Source: an uncultured bacterium
GTDB lineage: Bacteria; Planctomycetota; UBA1135; GCA-002686595
Assembly: GCA_938075305.1 (NCBI GenBank)
Contig: CALJGV010000036.1
Span: forward strand, 26,581-90,580
Direction: 5' to 3'
DNA length: 64,000 bases
Shown here: positions 48,358 through 57,789 of the stretch, piece by piece
Layout: each line of letters opens with the position of its first letter
How positions within the stretch are numbered: the first letter of the stretch is position 1
The notes under the pieces: model-generated
Told to the model about the DNA's origin: nothing
The model's database searches: none
The model's input: the letters and a program-made list of their open reading frames with translations, nothing else
Program-made: the position numbers and the translations under genes

Positions 48358-48708
48358 ATGTCGACCCAGCCCTCCACGTCCCTCGAGTCGTTCCCCAACC
48401 CGAACCCCGGCCGCGATTACGAGATCCGGTTCGATTGCCCGGAGTTCACCTGCGTTTGCCCGAAGACCGGCCAGCCGGACTTCGCGACCATCAGGATCCG
48501 GTACACGCCCGCGGAGCACTGCGTCGAGCTGAAGAGCCTCAAGCTCTACCTGTGGTCCTACCGCGACGTCGGCTCGTTCCACGAGGCGATCACCAACAAG
48601 ATCATGGACGACCTCGTGGCGGCGATCTCTCCGAAGCGGATGGTCGTGGAGGGGGACTTCTACGTTCGCGGCGGCATCGGCACCGTCGTCGAGGTCCAGC
48701 ACCCCTGA
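48358..48708 (+). CDS. queF: NADPH-dependent 7-cyano-7-deazaguanine reductase (type I QueF)
   Basis: A 116-residue tunnel-fold enzyme reducing preQ0 to preQ1 in queuosine synthesis. The active-site motif is [16 protein letters not shown], with C34 forming the thioimide and D41 as the proton donor. [14 protein letters not shown] and [14 protein letters not shown] match the family's substrate-binding Glu and oligomer contacts. The short length puts it in the type I group. No other queuosine gene or preQ1 riboswitch is visible close by. Confidence 0.95.
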   Translation: MSTQPSTSLESFPNPNPGRDYEIRFDCPEFTCVCPKTGQPDFATIRIRYTPAEHCVELKSLKLYLWSYRDVGSFHEAITNKIMDDLVAAISPKRMVVEGDFYVRGGIGTVVEVQHP

Positions 48709-48726
48709 GGGGGCGCCCCGAGCTCG

Positions 48727-49755
48727 TTACTTGCCCCTGAGGGCCCGCTCGATCCTGGGCAGGACCTCGGCGTAGCGTCGGTCGAGGCCGAAGTGCCCGC
48801 CCTCGTGCTCCACGTGCTCGTGGGGGACGCCCAGCTCGGCCAGCACCTGGACGAGCCTGCGCAGCCCGAACTGAAGGCCGAACTCGTCCTTCAGCCCCGC
48901 CTCCAGGTAGAGCAGGTCGAGCCCCTTGAGCGCGTCGGTGTGTGCGCGCGCAGCTACCACCGGATCGAAGGCGAGGAACCGCTCCCAGACGTCATCACGG
49001 CGGGCGCAGGTCTTCGGGTCGAACGGGAGGTCGAAGCCCAGGGGCGCCTCGGGGTTCGGTGCGTAGCAGGCAGACATGGCGATCACGTTGATCGCCGCGT
49101 GCCCGTCGCCGCCCAGGTCGTGGCCCTCGGCGAACTGCTCCAGCCACGGGCCTGGGTCTCCGCCATGGGGGAGCAGGGCCCTCGCGGCGCCCACCATTTC
49201 GGCTCCCAGGGGTAGCTCGAAGTCGCAGTCGCCGCTGATGGAGGCGACGGCGCGAAAGACGCCGGGGAATTGCATGGCGAGGTGCAGCGCGCCGAAGCCT
49301 CCCGAGCTCTTGCCGCACACGCCGCGCGCGCCCTCGACCGTGGGGTACGTCCCGTCGACGAACGCCACCAGCTCCTCCGCCACGTGGTCGGCGTATCGCC
49401 CCGTGGCGCTGCTGTTCACGTACTGGCTCCCCCCGAGGCGCGTGAAGGCGTCCGGCATGACCAGGATGCATCCCGGCGCCCCGGATGCCTTGAGCGCCCG
49501 GTCGTACGCGAGGACCGCGCCCGTCTTCCACGGGTGGGTCTCGAGCATGGACTGGCCTCGCCCGGTGAAGCCGGCGAGGCAGAGGATCACGGGCAGTCGC
49601 TCGCCGTCCAGGGCGGCGGGCGGAAGGTAGACCGGGACCTCGCGGACGTGGGGGTCGCCGAGGGCATTGCCCAGGAGCGCCTCGCTCTCGAAGGGCCGGG
49701 TCTCCACCGCGCCGTGGAAGGCGGACGGGTCCCGTCGGAACCGGGCCTCGCTCAA
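48727..49755 (-). CDS. Alpha/beta-hydrolase esterase (putative esterase, EsteraseD-like)
   Basis: A 342-residue soluble hydrolase of the putative-esterase (Esterase D/enterochelin esterase-like) family. The nucleophile elbow is GKSSGGFGAL, the oxyanion region LPVILCLAGFTGRG and the catalytic His EHEGGHFGLDRRY. An Asp is likely in LYLEAGLKDEFG. Substrates may be S-formylglutathione-like thioesters or other small esters. Its ATG overlaps the stop of the adenosine deaminase gene by four bases, so they form an operon. Confidence 0.85.
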   Translation of the reverse strand: MSEARFRRDPSAFHGAVETRPFESEALLGNALGDPHVREVPVYLPPAALDGERLPVILCLAGFTGRGQSMLETHPWKTGAVLAYDRALKASGAPGCILVMPDAFTRLGGSQYVNSSATGRYADHVAEELVAFVDGTYPTVEGARGVCGKSSGGFGALHLAMQFPGVFRAVASISGDCDFELPLGAEMVGAARALLPHGGDPGPWLEQFAEGHDLGGDGHAAINVIAMSACYAPNPEAPLGFDLPFDPKTCARRDDVWERFLAFDPVVAARAHTDALKGLDLLYLEAGLKDEFGLQFGLRRLVQVLAELGVPHEHVEHEGGHFGLDRRYAEVLPRIERALRGK

Positions 49756-50849
49756 CCCGCGTGCTCCGTCTTCAGGGCCGCGTAGGCCGGCGCGATGCGC
49801 TCGTCGATGATGCGGTGACGCTCGGCGTAGGGGAAGAACGCGGCGTTCATGGCGTTGACCGTGACCCGCTCGAGGTCGTCGAGCGTGCAGCCGAACTGCT
49901 CCACCGCCACCCGGAACTCGTCCGTCATGGTGGTGTGGCTCATCAGGCGGTTGTCGGTGTTCAGGGTCACCCGGTAGCCCTCGCGAAGGAGGTAGGGGAA
50001 GGGGTGCTCATCGATGGATTGGACGGCCCCGGTGTGCAGGTTGCTCTGCAGGCAGCACTCGATGGGGATGCGGTGGTCGAGCACGTAGGTGGCGAGGCTG
50101 CCGACCTTGATCACCTTGCCGTCGTAGATGGCGATGTCGTCGATCAGGTGGGTGCCGTGCCCGATCCGGTGCGCGCCGCAGAACTGGAGCGCCTGCCAGA
50201 TGCTCTCGGGGCCGAAGCTCTCCCCGGCGTGGATGGTCAGGGAGCCGTTGCGCCGCTTGATCAGCTGGAAGGCCTCGATGTGGTGCTTGGGCGGATGCCC
50301 GGCCTCCTCTCCGGCGAGGTCGAAGCCGCAGCAGCCGCGGCCGAACCATGAGACGGCGAGCTCCGCCAGCTTGAGGGACAGCTCGGCGGACTGGTTGCGC
50401 ATGGCGCAGACGATGAGACCCGACTCCAGGCCGAAGTCCTCCTGGCCGCGCTTCAGCCCGGCGATGACGGCGCCCATGACCGCGTCGAGGCCCAGTCCTC
50501 CGACGGTGTGAAAGTGGGGCGCGAAGCGGACCTCGAGGTAGACGCAGTTCTCGGCGGCGCAGTCCTCCGCCAGCTCGTACGCCACGCGTTCCAGGGCGCT
50601 CGCGGTCTGCAGCACCGCGATGGTGTGCTGGAACCCCTCCAGGTACTGGGGGAGCGAACCGCGGTCGGCCCCCTCGAAGAACCACCGACCCAGCCGGACC
50701 GGGTCGGACTCGGGGAGACCCTCGTAACCGCACTCGGCGGCGAGGTCCAGGACCGTCGCGGGGCGGAGGCAGCCGTCGAGGTGCTCGTGGAGGAGGACCT
50801 TGGGGGCCTGGCGGAGGATTTGATCACTGAGGGAGGCGCTCGGGCTCAT
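49752..50849 (-). CDS. add: Adenosine deaminase
   Basis: A 365-residue metal-dependent amidohydrolase converting adenosine to inosine. Zinc ligands and catalytic residues appear in LLHEHLDGCLRP (HxH), TIHAGESFG (His and catalytic Glu), HRIGHGTHL and VTLNTDNRLMS (Asp). ECCLQSNLHTGAV is the typical substrate-loop motif. All elements are intact. ATG 50849 is chosen because it precedes the helical start common to the family. It is the first of two genes, followed by the esterase. Confidence 0.93.
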   Translation of the reverse strand: MSPSASLSDQILRQAPKVLLHEHLDGCLRPATVLDLAAECGYEGLPESDPVRLGRWFFEGADRGSLPQYLEGFQHTIAVLQTASALERVAYELAEDCAAENCVYLEVRFAPHFHTVGGLGLDAVMGAVIAGLKRGQEDFGLESGLIVCAMRNQSAELSLKLAELAVSWFGRGCCGFDLAGEEAGHPPKHHIEAFQLIKRRNGSLTIHAGESFGPESIWQALQFCGAHRIGHGTHLIDDIAIYDGKVIKVGSLATYVLDHRIPIECCLQSNLHTGAVQSIDEHPFPYLLREGYRVTLNTDNRLMSHTTMTDEFRVAVEQFGCTLDDLERVTVNAMNAAFFPYAERHRIIDERIAPAYAALKTEHAG

Positions 50850-50937
50850 GGGAGGAGTGTAGGCCCCGGTCCTGTCGAGTTCGCCCCGCCGGTCGTATCC
50901 TCTTCGGCTCCTTTTGGACTCCCACCCCTGCGCCGCC

Positions 50938-52410
50938 GTGACCGATCTCAGAGTTCGTATCGCCCCCAGCCCCACGGGCACCGTCCATCTAGGCCTCTGC
51001 CGGACCGCGCTGTTCAACTGGGCCTATGCCCGCGGGCGCGGCGGGGCGTTCATCCTCAGGGTGGAGGACACGGATCGGACCAGGAGCACCGCGGAGAGCG
51101 AGGCGGCGATCCTCGAGGGTCTCCGGTGGCTCGGGATCGACTGGGACGAGGGGCCTGGGATCGGCGGGCCCCACGAGCCCTACCGCCAGTCCGAGCGCAG
51201 CGAGGGGCACGAGCGGGTCGCGGCCCAGGTCCTCGAGTCGGGCCACGCCTACCGGTGCTTCTGCACGCCCGAGCGCCTGGACGAACTCCGGGCGTCGCAG
51301 GAGGCGCGCAAGGAGACGCCCCGCTACGACCAGAGCTGCAGGAGCATGAGCGGGGAGGAGTCCGATCGCCGGGCGGCCGCTGGGGAGCCCCACGTCCTGC
51401 GCTTCCGCGTCCCCGAGGGGGAGACCGTGGTGCGGGACCTCGTCCGTGGCGACGTCCGCTTCGACCACGGGGAGGTGGACGATTGGATCATGGTGCGCCG
51501 GACGGGGGCCGCGACCTACAACTTCGTGGTGGTGTGCGACGACATCGACATGCGCGTCAGTCATGTGTTCCGCGGAGAGGAGCACCTCGTCAACACTCCC
51601 AAGCAGGTCCTGCTCTACGGGGCGCTCGGGGAGGAGCCGCCGGCCTTCGGGCACCTCCCGCTCATGCTCGGGACGGATCGCAAGAAGCTCTCCAAGCGCA
51701 CCGGTGACACGGCCCTGGGGGACTACATCGCCAAGGGCTACCCCCGGGAGGCCATCGTGAACTTCCTCTGCCTTCAGGGGTGGGCGCTGGACGGCGAGAC
51801 CGAGGTCTTCGACACGGCCACCTTCGTCAAGCACTTCGACATCACGGACGTGCAGAAGGCGGGCGCTGTCTTCGACCCCAAGAAGTTCCTCTGGCTGAGC
51901 GGGGACACCATCCGCCGCATGCCCATCGGGGAGCTCGTGGGCGAGGTCACGCCGTTCCTCGAGGCGGCCGGCTACGTGACCGCCGCGGAGATCGAGGGGC
52001 GCCGGGAGTGGTTCGAGCAGCTGGTCGCGGGGGAGCAGGAGCGGATCGAGCTCTTCAGCGAGCTCCCCGATCGGGTGCGGCCCTTCTTCGAGGCGGACGC
52101 GGACGTCACCTACGAGGAGGCGGCCGAGAAGAACGCCCGCAAGCACGAGGCCCGGGCCGAGCACCTCGCCCAGTTCAGCGGGTGGCTCGAGGAGCAGTCC
52201 GCCGCCGGCGAGTTCAACACCGAGGCGCTCTCGGCAGGGATGAAGGCCTGGGTGAAGGAGCGCGAGCTGAAGTTCCCCGCGCTCTTTCAGCCCCTGCGCT
52301 GCGCCCTCACCGGGATGCCCGGCGGCCGGGACCTGGGGGATTGCGTCACCCTGCTCGGGCTGGAGCGGACCCAGGCGCGGATCGAGGCGGCCATCCAGCG
52401 CCTGGGCTGA
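50938..52410 (+). CDS. gltX: Glutamyl-tRNA synthetase
   Basis: A 490-residue class I aminoacyl-tRNA synthetase charging tRNA-Glu (and possibly tRNA-Gln if a GatCAB pathway is used). The HIGH-type motif is PSPTGTVHLG near residue 11 and the KMSKS-type motif KKLSKRTGD near 250. Also seen are ILRVEDTDRTR and HVFRGEEHLVNTPKQ. GTG 50938 is chosen because the family begins a few residues before RIAPSPTG; TTG 50914 is possible. Genes downstream run in the same direction. Confidence 0.96.
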   Translation: MTDLRVRIAPSPTGTVHLGLCRTALFNWAYARGRGGAFILRVEDTDRTRSTAESEAAILEGLRWLGIDWDEGPGIGGPHEPYRQSERSEGHERVAAQVLESGHAYRCFCTPERLDELRASQEARKETPRYDQSCRSMSGEESDRRAAAGEPHVLRFRVPEGETVVRDLVRGDVRFDHGEVDDWIMVRRTGAATYNFVVVCDDIDMRVSHVFRGEEHLVNTPKQVLLYGALGEEPPAFGHLPLMLGTDRKKLSKRTGDTALGDYIAKGYPREAIVNFLCLQGWALDGETEVFDTATFVKHFDITDVQKAGAVFDPKKFLWLSGDTIRRMPIGELVGEVTPFLEAAGYVTAAEIEGRREWFEQLVAGEQERIELFSELPDRVRPFFEADADVTYEEAAEKNARKHEARAEHLAQFSGWLEEQSAAGEFNTEALSAGMKAWVKERELKFPALFQPLRCALTGMPGGRDLGDCVTLLGLERTQARIEAAIQRLG

Positions 52411-52493
52411 GCTCCGGCGGGGCGGGAGGGAATCCCGGGGTCAAGGTCCAGCCGTCGGCGGCCGATGATCCACGTGCCGCCCGTGCGGCCCCC

Positions 52494-53138
52494 ATGGAAA
52501 CCTCGCCCCAGAAGGACCTCGACCAGCGCCGCGACGAGATCGTGGCTGACCTCACCGCGAAGATCGCGGGGGTCAGCGGCGCTGGAGCTGGCCGGAGGCC
52601 GCTGCGCCTGTCGCGGATCCGCCTGAGGACCCTCGTGCTCCCGGCCTTCGCGGTGTTCCTGATGGTCCACTTCGGCGGGAGCGCGGCCAAGCCCCTCGGG
52701 GTCGAGGCCGCGTTCGTGCCTGGATCCGGCGAGGCCTTCGCTGGCTTCGTCCAGGTCGACGGAGAGGCCGGACCCGTGGCCGCGACCGGAGATCGCCCCT
52801 CGATCCCGGTGGAGTCCGGGGACGTCGTCGGGACCACCGCCGGATCGCCGGGGACGCTCCGGCTCGGGCCGGGGAGCCTCGAGCTCCACGCCGGCGCGAG
52901 GGCGCTGGTGGAGAGCGTCATGCCACCGCGTGTGCGGCTGATCAGCGGTACGGCGATCGCGAAGGGCGAGGTCCGCGTGCTCACGGCCCACGGGTTCCTG
53001 GAGCAGACCGAGGGGGAGTCGCGCCTCGGGATCAGCCCCGAGGGCCTCCGCGTCACGCTGCGCGCGGGGGAGGCGTCTCTGGTGAGCCCGGACGGCGCCG
53101 GGCCCCTGACCGTCGGGGAACAGCGGCTCGTTCGTTGA
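52494..53138 (+). CDS. Single-pass membrane protein with FecR-like extracytoplasmic domain
   Basis: A 214-residue protein. About 45 residues of charged cytoplasmic N-terminus precede one transmembrane helix (LRTLVLPAFAVFLMVHFG). The outer part is beta-rich, with GDVVGTTAGSPGTLRLGPGSLEL and LISGTAIAKGEVRVLTAHG segments typical of FecR-like domains. FecR proteins transmit envelope signals or bind anionic polymers. No sigma-factor gene adjoins it. It follows gltX by 83 bases. Confidence 0.65.
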   Translation: METSPQKDLDQRRDEIVADLTAKIAGVSGAGAGRRPLRLSRIRLRTLVLPAFAVFLMVHFGGSAAKPLGVEAAFVPGSGEAFAGFVQVDGEAGPVAATGDRPSIPVESGDVVGTTAGSPGTLRLGPGSLELHAGARALVESVMPPRVRLISGTAIAKGEVRVLTAHGFLEQTEGESRLGISPEGLRVTLRAGEASLVSPDGAGPLTVGEQRLVR

Positions 53139-53169
53139 CGCCCGGGGGTCGCCGGGGGAGCATCCTCCG

Positions 53170-54048
53170 GTGATCGCTCCGCGCCGCTTCAGCCGACTTC
53201 GAATCGCGGCCTTCGCGGCCATCGAGCGGGCCGCCGTCCTCCTCGGGGGCCGCGCCCTGTACCGGCACCGCCACCTCTCAAGGGCCAGGCTCCACGTGCG
53301 CGAGGAGTGGGTCGAGGTCCCCGGCCTGCCCTCGGATCTCGACGGGTTCTCCATCGCCCACCTCTCGGACCTGCACGCGGGCCCCTTTCTCGGGGCCGGT
53401 GACCTCGGGGGGGTGATCGGCGTCCTCACAGAGCTGGCGCCGGACGTGGTCTGCTGGACGGGGGACTTCGTCGTGCACGGCATCCACAACGTCACGCCGC
53501 TCCAGCCTGAGCTCGAACAGCTCGTCGGCGCCAGGGCGACCTTCGCCGTCTTCGGGAATCACGACTACCTCCACCGTGAGGAGTGGCGGTTCGTGGAGGC
53601 CATGGAACCGGCCGGGTGGCGCTTCCTCAGGAACGACTCTGCGGTGCTCGAGGTGGGGGCCGCGCGGGTCGGGTTCTGCGGGATCGAGGACCCCGAGGAG
53701 GGCAAGGTGGTGGACGTGGAACGCGCGGTCAGCGGGCTGGGCGACGGCGATATCGCCGGCCTCCCCGACCTGATCGTGGCGCTCTCCCACGGCCCCCAGG
53801 CGGCGCCGCAGTTCGCGGCCCGCGGCGCCCACGTGGTGCTCGCTGGCCACTCCCACGGGACGCAGGTGGACCTCCCCTTCCTCCGAGACCTCGGCCCCGC
53901 GCACCCCGGCCTGCGCGTGGAGGTCGGCGCGTCCACCCTGGTGGTCAGCCGCGGGATCGGCGTCATCGGCGCGCCGCTCCGCGTCGGCGTCCCCGCCGAG
54001 GTGGTGGTGCTGAGGTTCCGTCCGGCGTCGCCGAGGGCGGGAGGCTAG
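53170..54048 (+). CDS. Metallophosphoesterase (YkuE/LpxI-like group)
   Basis: A 292-residue calcineurin-like phosphoesterase with a short N-terminal hydrophobic segment suggesting membrane attachment. Metal-binding motifs are SIAHLSDLHAGPF, CWTGDFVVHG, VFGNHDYL, ALSHGP and LAGHSHGTQ. The layout matches YkuE/UDP-2,3-diacylglucosamine-hydrolase-like enzymes acting on envelope lipids or nucleotides. GTG 53170 is the start used. It is part of a rightward series with tight spacing. Confidence 0.85.
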   Translation: MIAPRRFSRLRIAAFAAIERAAVLLGGRALYRHRHLSRARLHVREEWVEVPGLPSDLDGFSIAHLSDLHAGPFLGAGDLGGVIGVLTELAPDVVCWTGDFVVHGIHNVTPLQPELEQLVGARATFAVFGNHDYLHREEWRFVEAMEPAGWRFLRNDSAVLEVGAARVGFCGIEDPEEGKVVDVERAVSGLGDGDIAGLPDLIVALSHGPQAAPQFAARGAHVVLAGHSHGTQVDLPFLRDLGPAHPGLRVEVGASTLVVSRGIGVIGAPLRVGVPAEVVVLRFRPASPRAGG

Positions 54049-54057
54049 AGTCTCGCC

Positions 54058-54936
54058 GTGCAGGGAAGCCTCAGACTCCACGCCGGCGTGCTCTTCGTCG
54101 GCAGGCAGGCGCTCACGGCCGAGGTCTCGTCCCACGATCTCGACGGCCGGCCGCTGGAGACCCGCTTCAGCTTCCGGGACGAGGGAGCGGGTCGGTCCTC
54201 GGCGGACGGTCTCGACGTGGACGCGGACCGTCGGCTCTGGATCGCCGATGGGGCCTCCGGCAAGGTGCGTTGCTTCACGCTCTTCGGTGTGGAGGTGGCC
54301 TCAGTGGGGGACGAGGCCGGGGACGCGGACGCGCGCGGCGCCCTCGGCCGACCCGTGGACCTGCGGGTGGTGGGGGCGGACGATGAGATGGTGCTGCTCG
54401 TGGCGTCCGCAGGTGATCGTCGCCACGCGCTCCAGGTGCTCGTCCCCTCCGGCGGCAAGGGCCGCTCCATTGCGCCGCTCGGGGATCCAGAGGAGCGCTT
54501 TCGGCGGATCCGGGGGCTCGACTGGCGGGATGGAGAGCTGGCGGTGGTCGAGGCAGGGGCCCGGCGCGTACAGGTCTTCGAGGGATCGCTGACCGGGCGC
54601 CTCGTCTTCCGCTTCGCCTTCCCCGTACCCGAGGAGTTGGGGGAGCCCGAGGCGGTGGCGCTCGCCGGAGAGGGGCGCTTCCTCGTGGTGACCCGCGGCG
54701 ACCGCTCGGGCCTACACCTGTTCGACGCGGCGGGACGCCCCATCCGCACGGTGGCCGGCGACGAGCGGGAGGTTGGTGAGGGCGGCGTGGATCAGCCATG
54801 CGCCGTGGCCCTCGACCTCGCGGCGTCCGACCGGCGGAGCCGCGCGTGTGTCCTCGACCGGGAGGGGGAGCGCGTTCAAGTCTTCTCCCTCGATGGCCGG
54901 AGCTTCGGTTCGATCCTCGGTCTGGGGGACGACTGA
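54058..54936 (+). CDS. NHL-repeat beta-propeller protein
   Basis: A 292-residue protein from GTG 54058, nine bases after the phosphoesterase. Several NHL-like blades can be seen: GLDVDADRRLWIADGASGKV, PVDLRVVGADDEMVLLV, GLDWRDGELAVVEAGARRVQVF, EAVALAGEGRFLVVTRG and CAVALDLAASDRRSRACVLD. No signal peptide is evident, unusual for secreted NHL proteins. Such propellers are usually scaffolds or ligand-binding proteins. Function unknown. Confidence 0.75.
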   Translation: MQGSLRLHAGVLFVGRQALTAEVSSHDLDGRPLETRFSFRDEGAGRSSADGLDVDADRRLWIADGASGKVRCFTLFGVEVASVGDEAGDADARGALGRPVDLRVVGADDEMVLLVASAGDRRHALQVLVPSGGKGRSIAPLGDPEERFRRIRGLDWRDGELAVVEAGARRVQVFEGSLTGRLVFRFAFPVPEELGEPEAVALAGEGRFLVVTRGDRSGLHLFDAAGRPIRTVAGDEREVGEGGVDQPCAVALDLAASDRRSRACVLDREGERVQVFSLDGRSFGSILGLGDD

Positions 54937-54997
54937 GCGCTGCTGGCCGGGCGCGGGCGGTACGATGTTCGGGCCGGAACGCCCCCGGCCCGCCTCG

Positions 54998-57529
54998 ATG
55001 CCTCGCCCGAAACACCGCTCCGTCCGACCTGTCCTGGTGGCCGCCGCCGCGGTATGCGCCCTGGGGCTAGGCGCCCTCGCGGTGCTCCCCGATCCAGCCG
55101 TGCCCGTCGACTCTCAGCTGGGACGCCCCGCTGATCCGGGGTCGACCGAACCGGAAGGGGGGCAGCTCACAGCGGTCGGCGGGCGCGCAGCGGATTCCGG
55201 CGGCGACGCGGTGGGCTCGGCCGCGTCGGAGGTGAGCCGAAGCGCGCTCCGGGCCGACGTGGAGGAGGGGGTCGAGGCGTCGGCAACCCTGACGGGGCGG
55301 CTCGCGCGGCTGCGTGTGATCACGGTGGACGAGGGAGCGCCGGTGGGGGGCGTCGAGCTGGGGCGGCTGTGGGACGGCGAGGAGCGGCTGACCAGCGGCG
55401 CGGAGCTGTCGAGCGGCGAGGCGGGGCTGTGGGAGCTCCGTTGGCGGGGAGGGGAGACCGTGGACGCCGAGATCGAGGCGGCTGGCTTCGAGCGCGTGAC
55501 GGTCGTGGACATCGAGCACAACCCGGTCGAGGTGGTCGAGGTCCGGATGCGGCGGGGCGCGACCCTGACCCTCGCGAGCGAGGGTTTCGAGGAGGGCGCG
55601 GAGGGGCTCATCGTGCTCTACCGTTCCCCGAAGGCGGACGGCCGAGCGATCCTCCGTCAGGCGTGGCAGCTGGACGAGGAGCTGCGCTTGGACGTGCGCC
55701 CGGGGCCCCTCAGCGCGGTCCTCATCGCCCCCGGCCAGCCACCCACCACACAGCTCGGCTTCGACGTCGCGTCCGGAGAGGCGCTGCGCATGGTCTTCCA
55801 GGCGGATCGCGGCGAGCTCCTGCGCGGACGCGTGGTGGAGAAGACGACCCGTCGACCGCTCGCGGGCGTCGAGGTTCAGGCGCGTCCCAAGATCTCGGGG
55901 CTGGGGGGCGAGGTCGCGCGGCTCGCCTACGGGCCCGTGGTCTCCGGGGACGACGGGCGATTCGAGATCGACGGCCTACCCCTGGGGCCCCTGGACCTCT
56001 CACTGGCACCCGCCTTCGGCCCCCCCGTGATTCGCCAGGTCCACGTGGCCGAGGGCGAGGCGGCTCGGACCCGGGACCTCGCCGTGGGCGGGCCGGCGTC
56101 CGTCTCGGGCCGCGTTCGGCTAGGCGAGGGCCTCGACCCGAAGGGCCTGGCGGTCCTGATCATCGCGCCCGGCGAGCTCTCCCGTCTCCATCCGGACCCG
56201 GCGGCGGGTGGAGGTGGACTGCTGGGCCGCAAGAGCATGAAGCGTGGGGCGGTGGCCGAGGTCTCGGCGGACGGGTCATTCCGTTGCGACTCGGCCCCGG
56301 CCGGTCGACCGATCGGAGTGCTCGCCCAGACCGGGTCCGCCATGGCGTACCTCAAGCTCTCCGCCCCGCTGGCGCCCGGTGAGGAGCGGAAGGGGGTGGA
56401 GCTCTCCCTCGAGCGTCCTGACCCTGCGCTCCTGCGGGTCGTGAACGACCTCGACGAGCCGGTCCCCGGGGTCGAGGCCTCCGTTCGCTTCCTGGTCTCC
56501 ACCGCTGCCGCTGGCGGATCCGGTGCGATGTGGTCGCGGGACCAGCTGCTGCTGGACCCCGGGGGCCGCTTCGAGCTGCCCATCCCGGCCAACGCGGTCC
56601 GGCGGGTTCGACTCAACGCGGAGGGGCACCTGCCGCTCGACACCTCCTGGCCGCTGATCGGTGGAGAGCCCGCAGCGGAACCCACGTTCCAGATGATCGC
56701 GTGTTCCCCCGTGGAGATCCTGGTCCAGAACGAGTCGGGGTTCGCCGTGCCGGGTGCGCGCGTCGAAGCATGGCCCAGGGGGCAGACCTCGGGCGATGCG
56801 GGCGCTGCTCGGATGCTGCGGGCGGCCCGTTGCAACGGGCGCGGCCGGACCAAGCTGGAGTTGGACCGTGGGGTGGCGGACTGGGTCGTGCGCGCGCGCG
56901 CTGGTGGCCACCGGCTTGGAGACGAGGTCACCGTCAGCAAGGGGAGCGGGGCCGAGTTGCGTCTCGTGCTCGAGCGGGAGGAGGTGCCCAGCCCCGGCAC
57001 GATCTCGGGTCGCTTGACCCGTCGCGGCGATGGTGGAGAGGTCCCTGGGCTCGCGTTCGGTGGCCTCCGAGGGGGCGTGGCGGTCCTGGACGGCGCGGAC
57101 TTCGAGCTCCGTGGGATCCGGCCGGGACGCGTTCAGATCGTGGCCAGCGCCCCCGGTTTCGAGAGTGTGTCCATTCCGGTGGATCAGCTGGAGCCTGGTC
57201 AGAGCGTGCAGGTCCCCGAACTCAGCACCCAGAGGACCCTCAGCGCCGAGGTCGCGGTCACGGACGCCGCGGGGAACAGGATTCGAAAGGCGAAGGTCCG
57301 CCTGGTGCGTCTCGGTGAGGATCGCGGGGGCCGAAGTGACGTGCCGAAGAAGCTCTCGTTCCCGGCCGTGGGAGACCTGGAGGGTCGGTTCCGTCGGGGC
57401 GGCATCCCGAGGGGGAAGTGGATCCTCGCCGTGGACCATCCAACCTACGCACGCTTCCGAGAGACGGTGACGATCATGCGCCCGGAGTGGGCCTTCGAGG
57501 TCACGCTTGAGCGGAAGAAGGGGCGCTGA
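54998..57529 (+). CDS. Large exported protein with carboxypeptidase-regulatory-like repeats
   Basis: An 843-residue protein with a signal anchor (VLVAAAAVCALGLGALAVL, about 11-29). The rest is a chain of beta-sandwich repeats of the CarboxypepD_reg/Cna-B type. Typical units are RGRVVEKTTRRPLAGVEV with DDGRFEIDGLPLG, SGRVRLGEGLDPKGL, and GTISGRLTRRGDGGEVPG. Proteins of this design are abundant at planctomycete and myxobacterial surfaces and may bind carbohydrate or protein. ATG 54965 is an alternative start, giving a longer N-terminus. Confidence 0.78.
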   Translation: MPRPKHRSVRPVLVAAAAVCALGLGALAVLPDPAVPVDSQLGRPADPGSTEPEGGQLTAVGGRAADSGGDAVGSAASEVSRSALRADVEEGVEASATLTGRLARLRVITVDEGAPVGGVELGRLWDGEERLTSGAELSSGEAGLWELRWRGGETVDAEIEAAGFERVTVVDIEHNPVEVVEVRMRRGATLTLASEGFEEGAEGLIVLYRSPKADGRAILRQAWQLDEELRLDVRPGPLSAVLIAPGQPPTTQLGFDVASGEALRMVFQADRGELLRGRVVEKTTRRPLAGVEVQARPKISGLGGEVARLAYGPVVSGDDGRFEIDGLPLGPLDLSLAPAFGPPVIRQVHVAEGEAARTRDLAVGGPASVSGRVRLGEGLDPKGLAVLIIAPGELSRLHPDPAAGGGGLLGRKSMKRGAVAEVSADGSFRCDSAPAGRPIGVLAQTGSAMAYLKLSAPLAPGEERKGVELSLERPDPALLRVVNDLDEPVPGVEASVRFLVSTAAAGGSGAMWSRDQLLLDPGGRFELPIPANAVRRVRLNAEGHLPLDTSWPLIGGEPAAEPTFQMIACSPVEILVQNESGFAVPGARVEAWPRGQTSGDAGAARMLRAARCNGRGRTKLELDRGVADWVVRARAGGHRLGDEVTVSKGSGAELRLVLEREEVPSPGTISGRLTRRGDGGEVPGLAFGGLRGGVAVLDGADFELRGIRPGRVQIVASAPGFESVSIPVDQLEPGQSVQVPELSTQRTLSAEVAVTDAAGNRIRKAKVRLVRLGEDRGGRSDVPKKLSFPAVGDLEGRFRRGGIPRGKWILAVDHPTYARFRETVTIMRPEWAFEVTLERKKGR

Positions 57530-57789
57530 AATCTGACGCTCTTCGGCTTCGCCCCTGGTGCGACATACGTCCACAGTTGGCGGCGGTCCCGGACCCTACT
57601 TTCCAGCGCTCGGGTCCAGATTCGGGACCGAGTTCACACTTAGGGTAACTCACCATCTGTCGTCGCCCCGGGTCCGAGCTGGATCTCCTCTACTATTGGG
57701 GACTGAGGGGGCCCGACCGCGCGGCGCCACCGTCCCCTCTCACTTAGCTCGCTTCGTTTCTCCTGGTCGCTGACCGACGTCACCACACC